NCBI GenBank assembly: GCA_949752745.1 | Contig: OX457032.1 | Span: 10,171,543 to 10,235,542 of the forward strand | DNA from: Protula sp. h YS-2021 | Taxonomy: Eukaryota > Annelida > Polychaeta > Sabellida > Serpulidae | DNA length: 64,000 bases | Direction of reading: 5' to 3' | Part shown: in pieces, positions 50,460 through 61,739 of the stretch | Layout: each line of letters begins with the position of its first letter | How positions within the stretch are numbered: the first letter of the stretch is position 1 | Position numbers and translations under genes: made by a program | The notes under the pieces: generated by a model | Told to the model about the DNA's origin: nothing | Seen by the model: only the letters and a program-made list of their open reading frames with translations | Database searches by the model: none

Positions 50460-50760
50460 ACCAAAGTTTGTTTACAAAGTTTGTTTACAAATTTTGTTTA
50501 TAAAGTTTGTTTATAAAGTTTGTTTACAAATTTTATTTATAAAGTTTGTTTACAAAGTTTGTTTACAAAGTTTGTTTACAAAGTTTGTTTACAAATTTTG
50601 TTTATAAAGTTTATTTACAAAGTTTGTTTACAAAGTTTGTTTACAAAGTTTGTTTACAAAGTTTGTTTACAAAGTTTATTTATAAAGTTTGTTTATAAAG
50701 TTTGTTTACACAGTTTGTTTACAAAGTTTCAATTATGCAAATAACTAAAGTTTGTTTACA
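50460..50760. repeat. 15-bp AAGTTTGTTTACAAA array
   Basis: About 19 units of AAGTTTGTTTACA with variants (TTTATAAAG, TTTACAAAT). It lies between the last gene and the G-run array. GTTTAC is also the core forkhead-type site; no function is claimed. Confidence 0.9.
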
Positions 50761-50969
50761 AAGTTCACTTTTTATTTATAAAGTTTCAATAAACACTTAC
50801 CGAAATAGTTGTCACTGGATGCCATCCCTTGATCTGATGTGATCCAATTGTAGTTCTACAACTTGTACTTCCTTGCTCCACTCACCGAAATGACTGTCAC
50901 TGCTGTATGCTCATCCCTTATATACCCCTCTGATGGAACTGAAGCTGACTTGACAGAATGTTGCTCGCC

Positions 50970-51597
50970 TAGGGGGGGGGGGGGTCGAAAAAATGAAAAA
51001 ATGTTCAGAATCGTCTGAAACGGATAAATATGCAAAAATCACAATTTCGAGGGGGGGGGGGGTCGAAAAAATGAAAAATGTTCAGAATCGTCTGAAACGG
51101 ATAAATATGCAAAAATCACAATTTCGAGGGGGGGGGGGTCGAAAAAAATGAAAAATGTTCAGAATCGTCTGAAACGGATAAATATGCAAAAATCACAATT
51201 TCGAGGGGGGGGGGGGGGTCGAAAAAATGAAAAATGTTCAGAATCGTCTGAAACGGATAAATATGCAAAAATCACAATTTCGAGGGGGGGGGGTCGAAAA
51301 AATGAAAAATGTTCAGAATCGTCTGAAACGGATAAATATGCAAAAATCACAATTTCGAGGGGGGGGGGGGTCGAAAAAATGAAAAATGTTCAGAATCGTC
51401 TGAAACGGATAAATATGCAAAAATCACAATTTCGAGGGGGGGGGGTCGAAAAAATGAAAAATGTTCAGAATCGTCTGAAACGGATAAATATGCAAAAATC
51501 ACAATTTCGAGGGGGGGGGGGTCGAAAAAATGAAAAATGTTCAGAATCGTCTGAATCGGATAAATATGCAAAAATCACAATTTCGAGGGGGGGGGGT
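50970..51597. repeat. About 75-bp G-run array, right subterminal, element A
   Basis: Eight units of a 9-14 G run then GTCGAAAAAATGAAAAATGT, TCAGAATCGTCTGAAACGGA and AATATGCAAAAATCACAATT. TTCAGAATCGTCTGAAACG holds an inverted repeat. The left end has C runs with a different spacer at the same place. Confidence 0.95.
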
Positions 51598-52086
51598 CGT
51601 GGCTTTTTAGGGTCTGTTGCCATGGTTACACTGATTGACAGGTCGAGTTCATTGGCTTCATGTTGATTGACTCGGCCAACACTATCAAGCTACTTTCGCT
51701 CCAGACTTTCGCTCCAGACAGTATGACGTCATCATGACGTCATTATCACGTCATGGAGGGCCGCGCCTATCCTTACACTTATCCTGACGTCACTTCCGCT
51801 CCAGACATGATGATGTCACTTCCACTCCAGACAGCACTTCCGGTCTAGACAGCACTTCCGGTCCAGACGCTATGACGTCACTTCCAGACATGATGACGTC
51901 ACTTCCGGTCCAGACAGTATGACGTCACTTCCGGTCCAGACAACACTTCCGGTCTAGACAACACTTCCGGTCCAGACATGATGACGTCACTTCCAGACAT
52001 GATGACGTCACTTCCAGACAGTATGACGTCACTTCCAGACAGTATGACGTCATCAAGTGGGCCAGAACTGTCGTTTATACCCTACT
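51588..52086. repeat. Element A right terminal inverted repeat
   Basis: Reverse complement of 34415-34912, including the block of TGACGTCA and CCGGAAGTG units, ending TCGTTTATACCCTACT. Confidence 0.9.
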
Positions 52087-52092
52087 GATACA
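52087..52092. repeat. Target-site duplication GATACA, right of element A
   Basis: Exact copy of 34409-34414. Confidence 0.95.
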
Positions 52093-53130
52093 CATTCAAA
52101 AATTGAAAAGAAAAAAAAGGGGGGGGGGATGGGTTCACCGATGTTATGAGAGAAATAAATACACTGAATGGTCGCGTACTTTTACTATAGAAACCATTCG
52201 GAAAACCAAGAAATTTCAATCAAAATGCTAAATTCACACAAAATCACAATTGACAATTGCCTCATTCTTCCCTGTTTGAAGAACAGGTCATACGAAATGT
52301 GTTAAGCAAATAAAAAATATATGGCATTGTATCAATAAGAGAGTTATACAATCTTTTTGACAAAATCCCATTGACTCAATGGATAAATGGTAAAAACAGT
52401 GTAATATGATTTTAATGGACAATATATCAACACAGGCCCTTCTAGGAACAAAATATCAATACAGACCATTTCTGGACACGACCCTATTTGTCTTTGAAAA
52501 GAATTTTTCGATCTAGACGGATTTAGTAGTTATTTATACTGTGTAAACATGGATTCAAACTAAGCGATAGTCAATGTAATGTGCATTTCGGTCGCTAGAT
52601 GGTGCAGAGATACCCGCACTTCCCTGTAATATCTTGTAAATAAAAAGACAATAACGAAGACACAGCCATCCGAAAATTTGAAGTGAGGTCAGACGTTTCG
52701 AGAACAGAGATAGCATGAAAATGGTACACTGAATATTAGCAAATAAAAAATGAAGAAATACAGTTCTAACTGGCTGTAAAATGTCACACTTTAAGCGTCT
52801 CTTGACTGTAAAAGAAATCCAGATATAAATCGTGATCTGACTCAACACATAGGGCTTTCCATTTGACAAAAATAAAATTCAAACATAATTTGAACACCAT
52901 TTGTACTGTAGTTATCACACGATTACGTTCCTTGTTATGAAAATGTAATAGTTTTTTCTCTTACTATTCAATTCTAGATTTTAAAAATCATCTTCTTTGT
53001 ATTGTTAATATCTTCAACTTACATATTTTGATGCTGAAGCGTATTCGATATGATCATGTATTTTGATATTACGTTCCTTGCAAGGCCATAACATACCTTT
53101 CGACGTCATGAAATTGATATCAACATAGCG
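52093..53130. other. Intergenic between element A and DIRS-like element 1
   Basis: AT-rich; no gene, repeat array or recognisable element piece seen. Confidence 0.5.
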
Positions 53131-53131
53131 C

Positions 53132-53413
53132 TTTTACTTCGTAAAAGCTCCACATTCGCTTATCTCCACTTTTATACAGGTTTCCTCGTAAACTCTTAAA
53201 TCCCCTCAATTGGGAAATAAGAAGTTTTCTAGTGGCTCGAATAGTCCTGTTCGTGGTCACAGCCAATCAGCGTCCTTGGTACCTTGGTACCAAGCCTCAT
53301 TCTCATATTGCGTGCGACACCAACCACACACGTTTTGTCTGGGCAGAAAATTTTTTATTTGCTGCCTTAAGTCTAAGGTGAACTTCTACGAATTTATTAT
53401 GAAACGTTGGCTA
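53132..53413. repeat. DIRS-like element 1, left inverted terminal repeat, outer part
   Basis: Begins TTTACTTCGTAAAAGCTCC and includes CAGCCAATCAGCGTCCTTGG. It continues at 55265 after the inserted TIR element. Confidence 0.8.
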
Positions 53414-54241
53414 CCCGAACACTCGCGTAACGTCTAAAATACATCTATACTAGATCGGCAATATCGGCAACTTCGTCGGCCGATGTATCGGTTGCACATA
53501 GGATTAACTATGGCCCGACGCATAATAGATATAGCGGGTTCGTACATCGGATATACATCGGGCCGATATATCTTTAATACGTCGGGCCACCGTCGGAAAT
53601 ATCCCTACAAACTCTTCGACGTCGGACACCAACCGTCGGCTATACGTCGGTTATACGTTTATATTCCGATGCATTTCCGACGAACTTCCGATGATTTTTA
53701 TACGTAAAAAATTTGTTTCTAACCTTAACTGACCCATTGAACCTTTACCAACCATTCATAATTCACATATTCATACATACACCATAGCATATCAATATAC
53801 AACATAGCATATCTATATATTGCAACTGAACACTAGTACTTACTCGGGTTTGAACCGGGGACCTCTTGCATCCTAGGCGCGGAACATACCTCTACTCCAC
53901 GGCGGCTGGGGCTAGTTTATTGAGGCAAATGATAATTTTCAAGTATATTCATAATGCACCACTATTGATTCTTCATAATGTCCCCTACAAAACGTCAATC
54001 GATAAATTTCCGACGCCGAATAAGCATCGGAAAATATGCGTTTTATAGACGTATAAAAAATACGTATAATATACGATTGCAATATCGGCATCTTTTTTCC
54101 GATGTATTTCCGACGTCGTTTATACATAGGAAAATATACGTTTTATAGACGTTTAAAAAAATACGTATAATACGCGTTGGCAATATCGGCATTTTTTTTC
54201 CGACGCTGTGGAATATGTGGAGCACTCGTACACAACGCAAT

Positions 54242-54319
<78 letters not shown>

Positions 54320-55264
54320 TTCATTTCAAGTTATGCGTGAAATACACAAATTTAGAGATCCATTGGAAATGGGTATATTTCCAACGTTTCACCGAAAAAT
54401 ATAACTATATCTATAATATGCGTATATTTTTATACGCATATTACATGCTTGTAATATCTCAAATAAAAACATTAGTTTTCGTCGGAATTCGGTATATTTC
54501 CGACGTATAGCCGATGTAGTGATATATTTGAGATCCATTGGAAATCGGTATATTTCCGACGTTTCACCGACAAATATAACTATATGTATGATATACGTAT
54601 ATTTTTATACGCATATTACATGCTTGTAATATCTTAAATAAAAAAATTAATTTTCGTCGGAATTCGGTATATTTCCGACGTATAGCCGATGCAGTGATAT
54701 ATTTGTATATTATACGATTATTGTAATCCGTCGGTTATACATCAGTAATATCTTTTTCAAAAACAATTAAGTTTTGTTCCGTCGGAAGTACGTCTATGTC
54801 AGACGTTGGGCCAACATATACAAATATATGTATGATGTACGTATAAGTAAATACATCGAATATACGTATGCAATATCCGTTTCATTTTTTTACCATTGGT
54901 CGGCAGTTAATCTATTTCCAACGTATAACCAATGCATAAAAATATATGTATAATATATGCATTGAGAAATACGTGTAATATATGAATATAATATTTTTAG
55001 CAAAAAAAATTCCCAATTGGTCGGAAGTTCGTCGGAAAAAGATGTCGGCCCGATGAATATTTGCCAACATCTATTAAACTGAGGAAAATAATCATCGGGC
55101 CAACGTCGGTAACCGATGAACTTCCGACGAATGAAAAAAAATGGAAATTCGACTATTGCCAACCTATAACCGATGTATTACCGATGCATCGAAGCCGATG
55201 CCGACGTTTTCCGACCTGGTTTATACCGTTCCGACGTCGGCCCGACGTTACGCGAGTGTTCGGG
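53414..55264. mobile_element. TIR DNA transposon, non-autonomous, copy 2
   Basis: Same family as 2053-3771, in inverse orientation. It starts CCCGAACACTCGCG and ends CGCGAGTGTTCGGG, with TA on each side. The right repeat of the host retroelement keeps the empty site (GTTGGCTAGTACTTTC), which proves the borders and a TA duplication. It contains a (TA)n tract (54243-54316) and an extra internal duplication of about 140 bp near 54340-54720 relative to copy 1. Confidence 0.85.
53838..53909 (-). repeat. tRNA-like module inside TIR element copy 2
   Basis: Minus-strand copy of the module at 3279-3350, with GGTTCAAACCC B box. Confidence 0.5.
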
Positions 55265-55722
55265 TAGTACTTTCAAGTTTTGATTATGTTAACACGAGCA
55301 TTGTGGGCTTGCGTAATATGGAGATTTTTTACCTTCGTACGCTCTCTACTAGTACTCTAAGTTTGCATAATGGGGTTGCTTTTTCCCGAGAAATGTAACT
55401 GGTAGGTCTCCACCGTTTGCTTGTTTAGGCTTACTAACAGAGATCTACGAGTCGAATAATGTCAGACTGCTAATGTCTGGCCGGATCTCAAAGCTACTCT
55501 TTCCACCTTGGTCACTTATGACCTTGGTGCTTGGTCATTCCTAGCAGACTACCGTAACTCCAGAGCAGTACGGGTTACTGAAACCGCGTGAAAGCAGAAG
55601 GTTGATTTTCAACCGTGGCAGTCGCCTGTTTTTGCTCAACAGACTTGATATCTTTGAGCTGGCATAGCCTTGGCGGCACTCAGTGCTTGCTGCTGAGTAC
55701 GTTCCTAGACGGGACTGAGCCC
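55265..55722. repeat. DIRS-like element 1, left inverted terminal repeat, inner part
   Basis: Matches 59236-59650 in reverse, for example ACTCCAG[AC]GCAGTACG and CAACCGTGGCAGTCGCCTG. Confidence 0.8.
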
Positions 55723-56089
55723 AGGTACCGAGTACCCACTGGGCACCTGGTTCTGTGCCACATGACTTGGCACCAAGGACATCTGTGTGCTTGGCACCAA
55801 CCAGGTACCAGGAGGTATACCAAGACCCAGGTGCGTACCCAAGGCTTGGTACATCTTGGTCAGGTGACTTACCAAGGACCACGCACCATCACGGTTCTTT
55901 GCTCACTGCCAAGTCCGAGTGCGTCTTGGTCGGTCTTGCGTCACCCCTGCATTCTCTCTCGCTAGGAGTCACCAATGCGGTCCTCGCTGTAGCAAAGAGT
56001 TTGGTTCCGTGTAGACTTTAGCTTTCTGGGATTAGTGTTGGTAATTTGCGTACAACTTACTTGTGCACACCTACCTTTGCTTCCTTTTC

Positions 56090-57720
56090 AGAAAAACGTC
56101 TTGGTCGGGGCTGCATTAAGTACCAAGCATACAGACAGACCTTGGTTCGTGACCAAGCCTTTGTGTATCTTGGTCGAGGCTACATTAAGTAGCAAGCATA
56201 GACACAGGCCTCGGTTCATTACCAAGCGTCTTGATCGGGCCTGCGTCAAGTACCAAGCATACGTTCACGCCTTGGTTCATGACCAGGCTTTGGTACCTCT
56301 GGATTGGAGTTTCGTCAAGTGACAAGCATACGCACAGGTCCTGGTTTGTTACTAGCCGTGGTACATCTTGCTCGCGGCTGAACCAAGTGCCAAGCGTACG
56401 CACAGACTTTGGTTCATGACCAGGCCTTGGTACCTATTGGTCCAAACATACCCACAGGCCTTGGTTCGTGACCAAGCCGCTATACCTCTTGGTTGCGGCT
56501 GTACCAAGTACCAAGAATACGCACAAACATTGGTTCGTGAGCAAGCTTTGGTGCGTTTTGGTCGCGACTGCATTCTACAAAGTATACGCACAACCCTCGG
56601 TTCGTGACAAAGCCGTGGTGCGTCTTGATCGGGCCTGTATTAAGTGCCAAGCATATGCATAGGTCTTGGTTCATGAATAAGCCTTGGCGTGTCTTGGTCG
56701 CGGTTGCGTGGTACCAAACATACGCACAGCCCTCGGTTCGTGACCGAGCCTTGGTGCATCTCGATCGCGGCTGCGTCAAGTACCAAACAAAAGCACAGGC
56801 CTTGGTTCGTGACCAAGTCTTGGTCGAAACTGCTTCAAGCAGCAAGCATACGCACAGGCTTTGTTTGGTTCGAGACCAAGTCTTGGTGTGTTTTGATCGG
56901 GCCAGCGTCAGATACCAAGCATACACGTGAGAAAACCTTGATGCGTCTTAGTCGGGGCTGCGTCAAGTACCAGGTATTCGTACAGGCCAATCCTTGGTCG
57001 GTGCTGCGTCAAGTAGCAAGTATGCCCACAGACCTTGGTGACCAAGCGTTTGTGTGTCTTGGTCGAGGCTGCATAAAGTACCAAGCATAGACACAGGCCT
57101 CGGTTAATGACCAAGTCATGGTGCCTCTTGGTCGCGTCTGTGTCAAATACGAAGCACACACTCAGGCCTTGATGCGCTTGGTCGGGGCTGCATCAAATAA
57201 CAAGCATACGCACTGACCTTGGTACATGACCTTGATACGTCTTGGTCGGGCTGCCTCAAGTACTTGGTATTCGGACAGACCTTGATGCTTGACCGAGTCT
57301 TGGTGAGCCTTGGTCGGAGCTGTGCCAAATAGCAAGCATTCGCACAGACTTTGATGCGTAATCCTTGAACAGGTCTGCGTCAATTACCAAGCATACGCAT
57401 AGGCTTTGGTTCGTGACCAAGCCTTAGTGCGTCTTGATCGAGGCTGCGTCAAGTACTAAGCATATGCTCAGGCCTGTTCGTGACAAAGCCTGGGTATACT
57501 TTGGTAGGGACTGCGTCAAGTACCAAGCATGGGCACAGGCCTTACTTCGTGACCAAACCTTAGTGGGTCTTGATCCGGCCTGCGTCAAGAACCAAATATA
57601 CGCAGCGTGATCAAGTCTTGCTGCGTCCTGGTCAGGGCTGCATCAAGTACCAAGCATACGCACAGGCCTTGGTTCATGGCCAAGCCTTGATGCTTCTTGG
57701 TCAGAGCTGCGTCATCCTGC
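56090..57720. repeat. About 69-bp degenerate tandem array
   Basis: About 23 units of CTTGGTCGGGGCTGCGTCAA, GTACCAAGCATACGCACAGG and CCTTGGTTCGTGACCAAGCC. Many open frames cross it in both strands. It lies where the first gene of a DIRS element would be. Confidence 0.85.
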
Positions 57721-57959
57721 GTTCGGACGCACTAGGAGTCACCAATACCAACCTTTCTACAGCGGGTAGCTTGGTGAAGTACAGTTTTCGGTGTATCTGA
57801 AATGAGCAAATTTACAAATACTTTTACAGTCTTCTTTTGTGAGAGATGGGTGCTCCGAAAATAGTGTGTTGACTGAGAGAGGACTACGCACTACCTTTCA
57901 GACGAGACCAACGGGGTCACAATCCATGCATAACTCTGCTCGACCAAGATCCTGGTAAC

Positions 57960-58560
57960 CTAATTGTGTCCTACTACCAAGACCTGTTAAAGCACCAAGC
58001 CCTACAGAGCATGGTCGAGGACATAGTGCCCAAGGAAGCGATGAGGGAGATGCCAGAAGGCCGAAAACGGTTTTTTGGCCGGGTCGTTTTTGGTACTCAA
58101 GAAATCGGGGGGGGGGGGCGGGGAGTGAGGGGGGGGGGGTTGGTGGTTAGTCATAGACCTAGCCACTCTGAATCAATTTCTTCATGTGACGCCCTTTCGG
58201 GTGGATACAGTCCAGATCATAAGACTCATGTGGCCATGGATCTATTCGACGGGTATCTACACGTGCCCTTACACCCATCGGCCAGAAAGTACCTATGCTT
58301 CCAAACAATGGAAAAGAAATTCTGGTTTCGGGCTCTGCCGATCGGTCTCTCCACGGCACCTCTGTCTTCACGAAAATCATGAAAATGTTAAAGACGTGGG
58401 CCCAAGTCCAAGGTATTTTGACCTTCCAGTACCTGGACGACTGGTTCCTAGCACATCGCGACCAAGACACGGGAAAACAGCAAACACATACCTTGGTCGG
58501 TCAAGCAACAAGGTAGATATCTTAGCGTTCCTCACCGAGTCCGAACTAGCACCAAAATAG
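57960..58560 (+). pseudogene. DIRS-like reverse transcriptase, frameshifted
   Basis: Pieces in order: TPFRVDTVQIIRL (one frame), HVAMDLFDGYLHVPLHPSAR then FRALPIGLSTAP (second frame), and TFQYLDDWFLAHRD (third frame), which holds the YLDD box. Two G runs at about 58109-58138 interrupt the start. The gene is dead. Confidence 0.75.
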
Positions 58561-58919
58561 GTAATGGTGCTTTTAGGATAAAAATGGCTTACCCCATTTC
58601 CGAACGTAAGGGAAACGATTCTTTCGAGCGTCCGGTCCGTAGAACCAGGTTAAAGGGTGAGTCTGGAAAAAATTAGTCCCTTTTAGTCTGTCTGGTGGCA
58701 ACAGAAAATACCTCTAGGGGAGCTCCACTACAGACCCTTTCAGGCAGAGCTCAGACGTGCCTTGCGCAAAGGCAGGCACCTCAAGACCGTAATATCCGTA
58801 TCCGAGGAAGCCCACTAGGCGTTGACATTGGTGGTGCGACATGCAGGTCACGAGCAAAGGGGTCCCTCTTTATGATGCCGTCCCCGGAACTGTTTTCTGC
58901 TGAGTGATTCACTTCCAGG

Positions 58920-59235
58920 GTAAGATGTGGTACGGGCAGTGAGCAGAGCAGAAAAGAAAGTGCGACATCAATTGGTTGGAATTACATGTAGTTTGGATAG
59001 CCATAATCAACCTGGCCTACATTCTAGAGGGAAAATACGTGAGTTTCACCTGGACAACTCCACAGCAGTGGCATACATGAACAAACAAGGCGGTACTAGG
59101 TCCCAACAGCTCACCAAAATTACCAGCGACATCCCGATTTTTGCCCGGGAGAAAATATCCACCCATCAGTTCGACATTTAATGGATTCGCTGAACGTGTT
59201 AGCGGACCTGGGTTCCAGGGGCTGTCAGGTTATCT
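58920..59235 (+). pseudogene. DIRS-like RNase H fragment
   Basis: LDNSTAVAYMNKQGGTRS is the typical DIRS/Ngaro RNase H motif. It is followed in a shifted frame by LNVLADLGSRGCQVIWP, matching the ADxxSR end of such domains. The right terminal repeat begins directly after it, leaving no room for a recombinase. Confidence 0.7.
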
Positions 59236-59950
59236 GGCCTCAGCCCCGTCTAGAAACGTACTCAGCAGCAGGTACTGAGTACAGCCAAGGCTAGGCCAGC
59301 TCAAAGAAAACCAGGTCTGTCGAGCAAAAACAGGCGACTGCCACGGTTGAAAATCGGTCTTCTGCGTTCAGGCGGCTGCCAGTAACGCGTACTGCGCTGG
59401 AGTTACGGTAGCCTGCTAGGAACCACCAAGCTTGGTCATAAGTGACCAAGGTGGGAAAAGGAGCTTGAGATTCGACCAGACATCAGCAATCTGACATTAT
59501 TCGAATAAACTAGCATACGGTGGAGACCTACCAGTTACATTTTTCGGGGAAAGGTAACCCCTCTTATGTAAACTTAGATTTACTAGTAGAGAGCGTAAGA
59601 AGGTAAAATCTCCAAACTACGCAAGCCCACAATGCTCGGGTTAACACAATCAAAACTTGAAAGTACTAGCCAACGTTTCATAATAAATTTGATGAAAATT
59701 CACCTTAGATTTAAGGCAGCAAATAAAAAAATTTTCTGCCTAGACAAAACGTGTGTAGTTGGTGTCGTACGCAATACGAGAATGAGGCTTGGTACCAACG
59801 TACCAAGGACGCTGATTGGCTGTGACAAACAGCGGGAGTACTTGGAGCCACTAGAAAAATTCTTAGTTCCCAATTGCGTGAATTTAGAGTTTACGAGAAA
59901 ACCCGTATAAAAGTGGAGATAAGCGAATTCGGAACTTTTACGAAGTAAAA
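59236..59950. repeat. DIRS-like element 1, right inverted terminal repeat
   Basis: Reverse of the left repeat, ending CTTTTACGAAGTAAAA. It carries the intact insertion site of the TIR element. Confidence 0.8.
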
Positions 59951-60409
59951 CCTTGTATTAAGGTAACTAGACATGTACATCTGCTTCATGAAAGAGTCAC
60001 TTTTTTGCATATTTTTAAATTTCAAGCTACATTCAAATGAGAAAACCCTGCATTAAAATATTATGTGATCATTAAATATAGTTGTTGATGTATATACTGT
60101 CCAACATTAACTCTGAAATGGAAGCTTAGTTACAGTGATATTGCACATGAAAGCTTGCAAGCCAGATATTTTGGCGCTACATGAAAAGATTACACTGCAC
60201 TAAAATACAGTGTTTTACGATATTGTTAAGCTTGTAAATAAAACATCCAGCTTGTAAATAAAACATTTGATCAAAATAACGCGGTGTACAATGTCGAGAA
60301 AACCAAAAGTCGAGATATGCGACAAGGTTGTTACTTTATGTAGAATATGGTTTTCGTTTTGTTTTCTTTCCAATCATAAGCAAATTACAACTAGATATCA
60401 CTGACGTTT

Positions 60410-61560
60410 CTTTTTATAAAACGGTCTTTACGAGTAAAAGTGTAATTCGCGTTCTTTAAATTTTTATAAGTTTTTTAAAAAGAATCACACAATACAAAAC
60501 AGAGTCCCGGCCAGAACCGTTCCAAGAATGGCGAAAGAAGGTGTCTTGGTCTTGCCCTTAAACTCGGCTCACTTCAGTAGAAAAGGGTTAGATGCCATTG
60601 ACTCAGCTGCAATGAAAGGACTCGGGGAACACAAGCCCAAATAGCTCGCACTGAGAATGATTCTTTGGATAGAATTTAATAAAAGAGCTCGAAAGCGGCC
60701 AACAACCAGTTTCTAATGTATCTAACAAGGGCACATTATGCAAAATCCTAACTAAATTAGCAACATAGCTTGATGGGTTTTAACGTTACAAAGATCTCTA
60801 AACTCGACTTCTGACTGAGCTTTACGGTACGCAGCTCGGGCAACACCTTTAATATAACTGGAAATCGTCTGCTTCGACAAATCCGTATTACAATTTGGCA
60901 GAAGTGAATACTCAACACCTTCTGATTATCTTTCCGGTAGTCCTCTTAAACGCAAAGGTTGAGAGACACCACTCAGTGTGTGTCACTTGCCCGTCTCTAG
61001 TCGCATGATCTGCCAAATGACGAGCTGATAGAATGCTGCTGTTCTCCTGAAACTGGTAATGGATGGGGACTATCGTGCCTGTTGCTACGCCACAACCCAG
61101 ATGTGCCTCTTATCCTCGGGGATGATGGCTCTCATCCTCGGGGATGATGGCTCTGATTGCTAGTCGGGGATCCTTTCCGGACGATCGGAGTGGCTAGCCC
61201 ACACTCGGCTTAGATTCCATTTCTCCCAATTGAACACTATGACTTGCTTCGATCGACTTGGAGACATTGACCAAGAGACTAATCTTCAATGCTTGCTTGA
61301 CCAAGGCCTCCGTCTTCTGACCTCTCTCCCCATGACAGCTGTTGACGTGTTATCTCTCTTACCCCATTAAAATTGCTGGAGTGATGCTTATCGGGGAAAG
61401 AAAAATCTCCATGAAGTCTGCTGACGTGTTACCTCATTTATCCCAGTAAAATGGTTTGTGATGTTTATCGGGGAAAGGAAAACCCCAAAGACGCAAACTC
61501 AGATTGACCAGATCTGAACTTACCAAGATTAAATCTCCAAGTCTGGTGAATGAATTACAC
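60410..61560. mobile_element. Possible third DIRS-like terminal remnant
   Basis: TTTACGAGTAAAAGTGTAAT at about 60430 recalls the ends of elements 1 and 2. GGGGAAAGGAAAACCCC with AAATCTCCAAGTCTGGTG at 61470-61550 recalls GGGGAAAGGTAACCCC... AAATCTCCAAACTACG in the right repeat of element 1. No coding motif is seen between. Confidence 0.35.
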
Positions 61561-61739
61561 TTACAAATCAATACCAGATCAATAAACATATTATCTGAAA
61601 AATAAATGTTAAAAAGTGGAGACAAACAACTTTTAATTGATGGCAGCAAGAAGATGTTGTGCTTTCCAAGAATCAGTTTCATGGTTAAAATATGAAAATA
61701 TGAAAAACAGTGATTTTTTATCATGAAATGTAACTCTGC

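Larger units (their letters stand above)
34415..52086. mobile_element. Element A: 17.7-kb Polinton/Maverick
   Basis: The element has about 0.5-kb TIRs, a perfect 6-bp duplication, and the Polinton gene set: protein-primed DNA polymerase B, retroviral-type integrase, packaging ATPase, cysteine protease, major and minor capsid proteins, plus small genes. The left third is transcribed rightwards and the rest leftwards, converging at about 41150-41700. The ATPase and one small core gene are broken, so this copy is unlikely to be fully competent by itself. Polintons are endogenous virus-like elements able to encode virions; that is family knowledge and not shown here. Confidence 0.95.
53132..59950 (+). 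mobile_element. DIRS-like retroelement 1
   Basis: Inverted terminal repeats of about 0.7 kb lie at 53132-53413 plus 55265-55722 (split by a later insertion) and 59236-59950. Inside are a tandem array, a broken reverse transcriptase and an RNase H fragment. Inverted ends with RT-RH order and no DDE integrase fit DIRS elements, which use a tyrosine recombinase; that gene was not found, so this copy is defective or the gene is lost. Confidence 0.75.
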
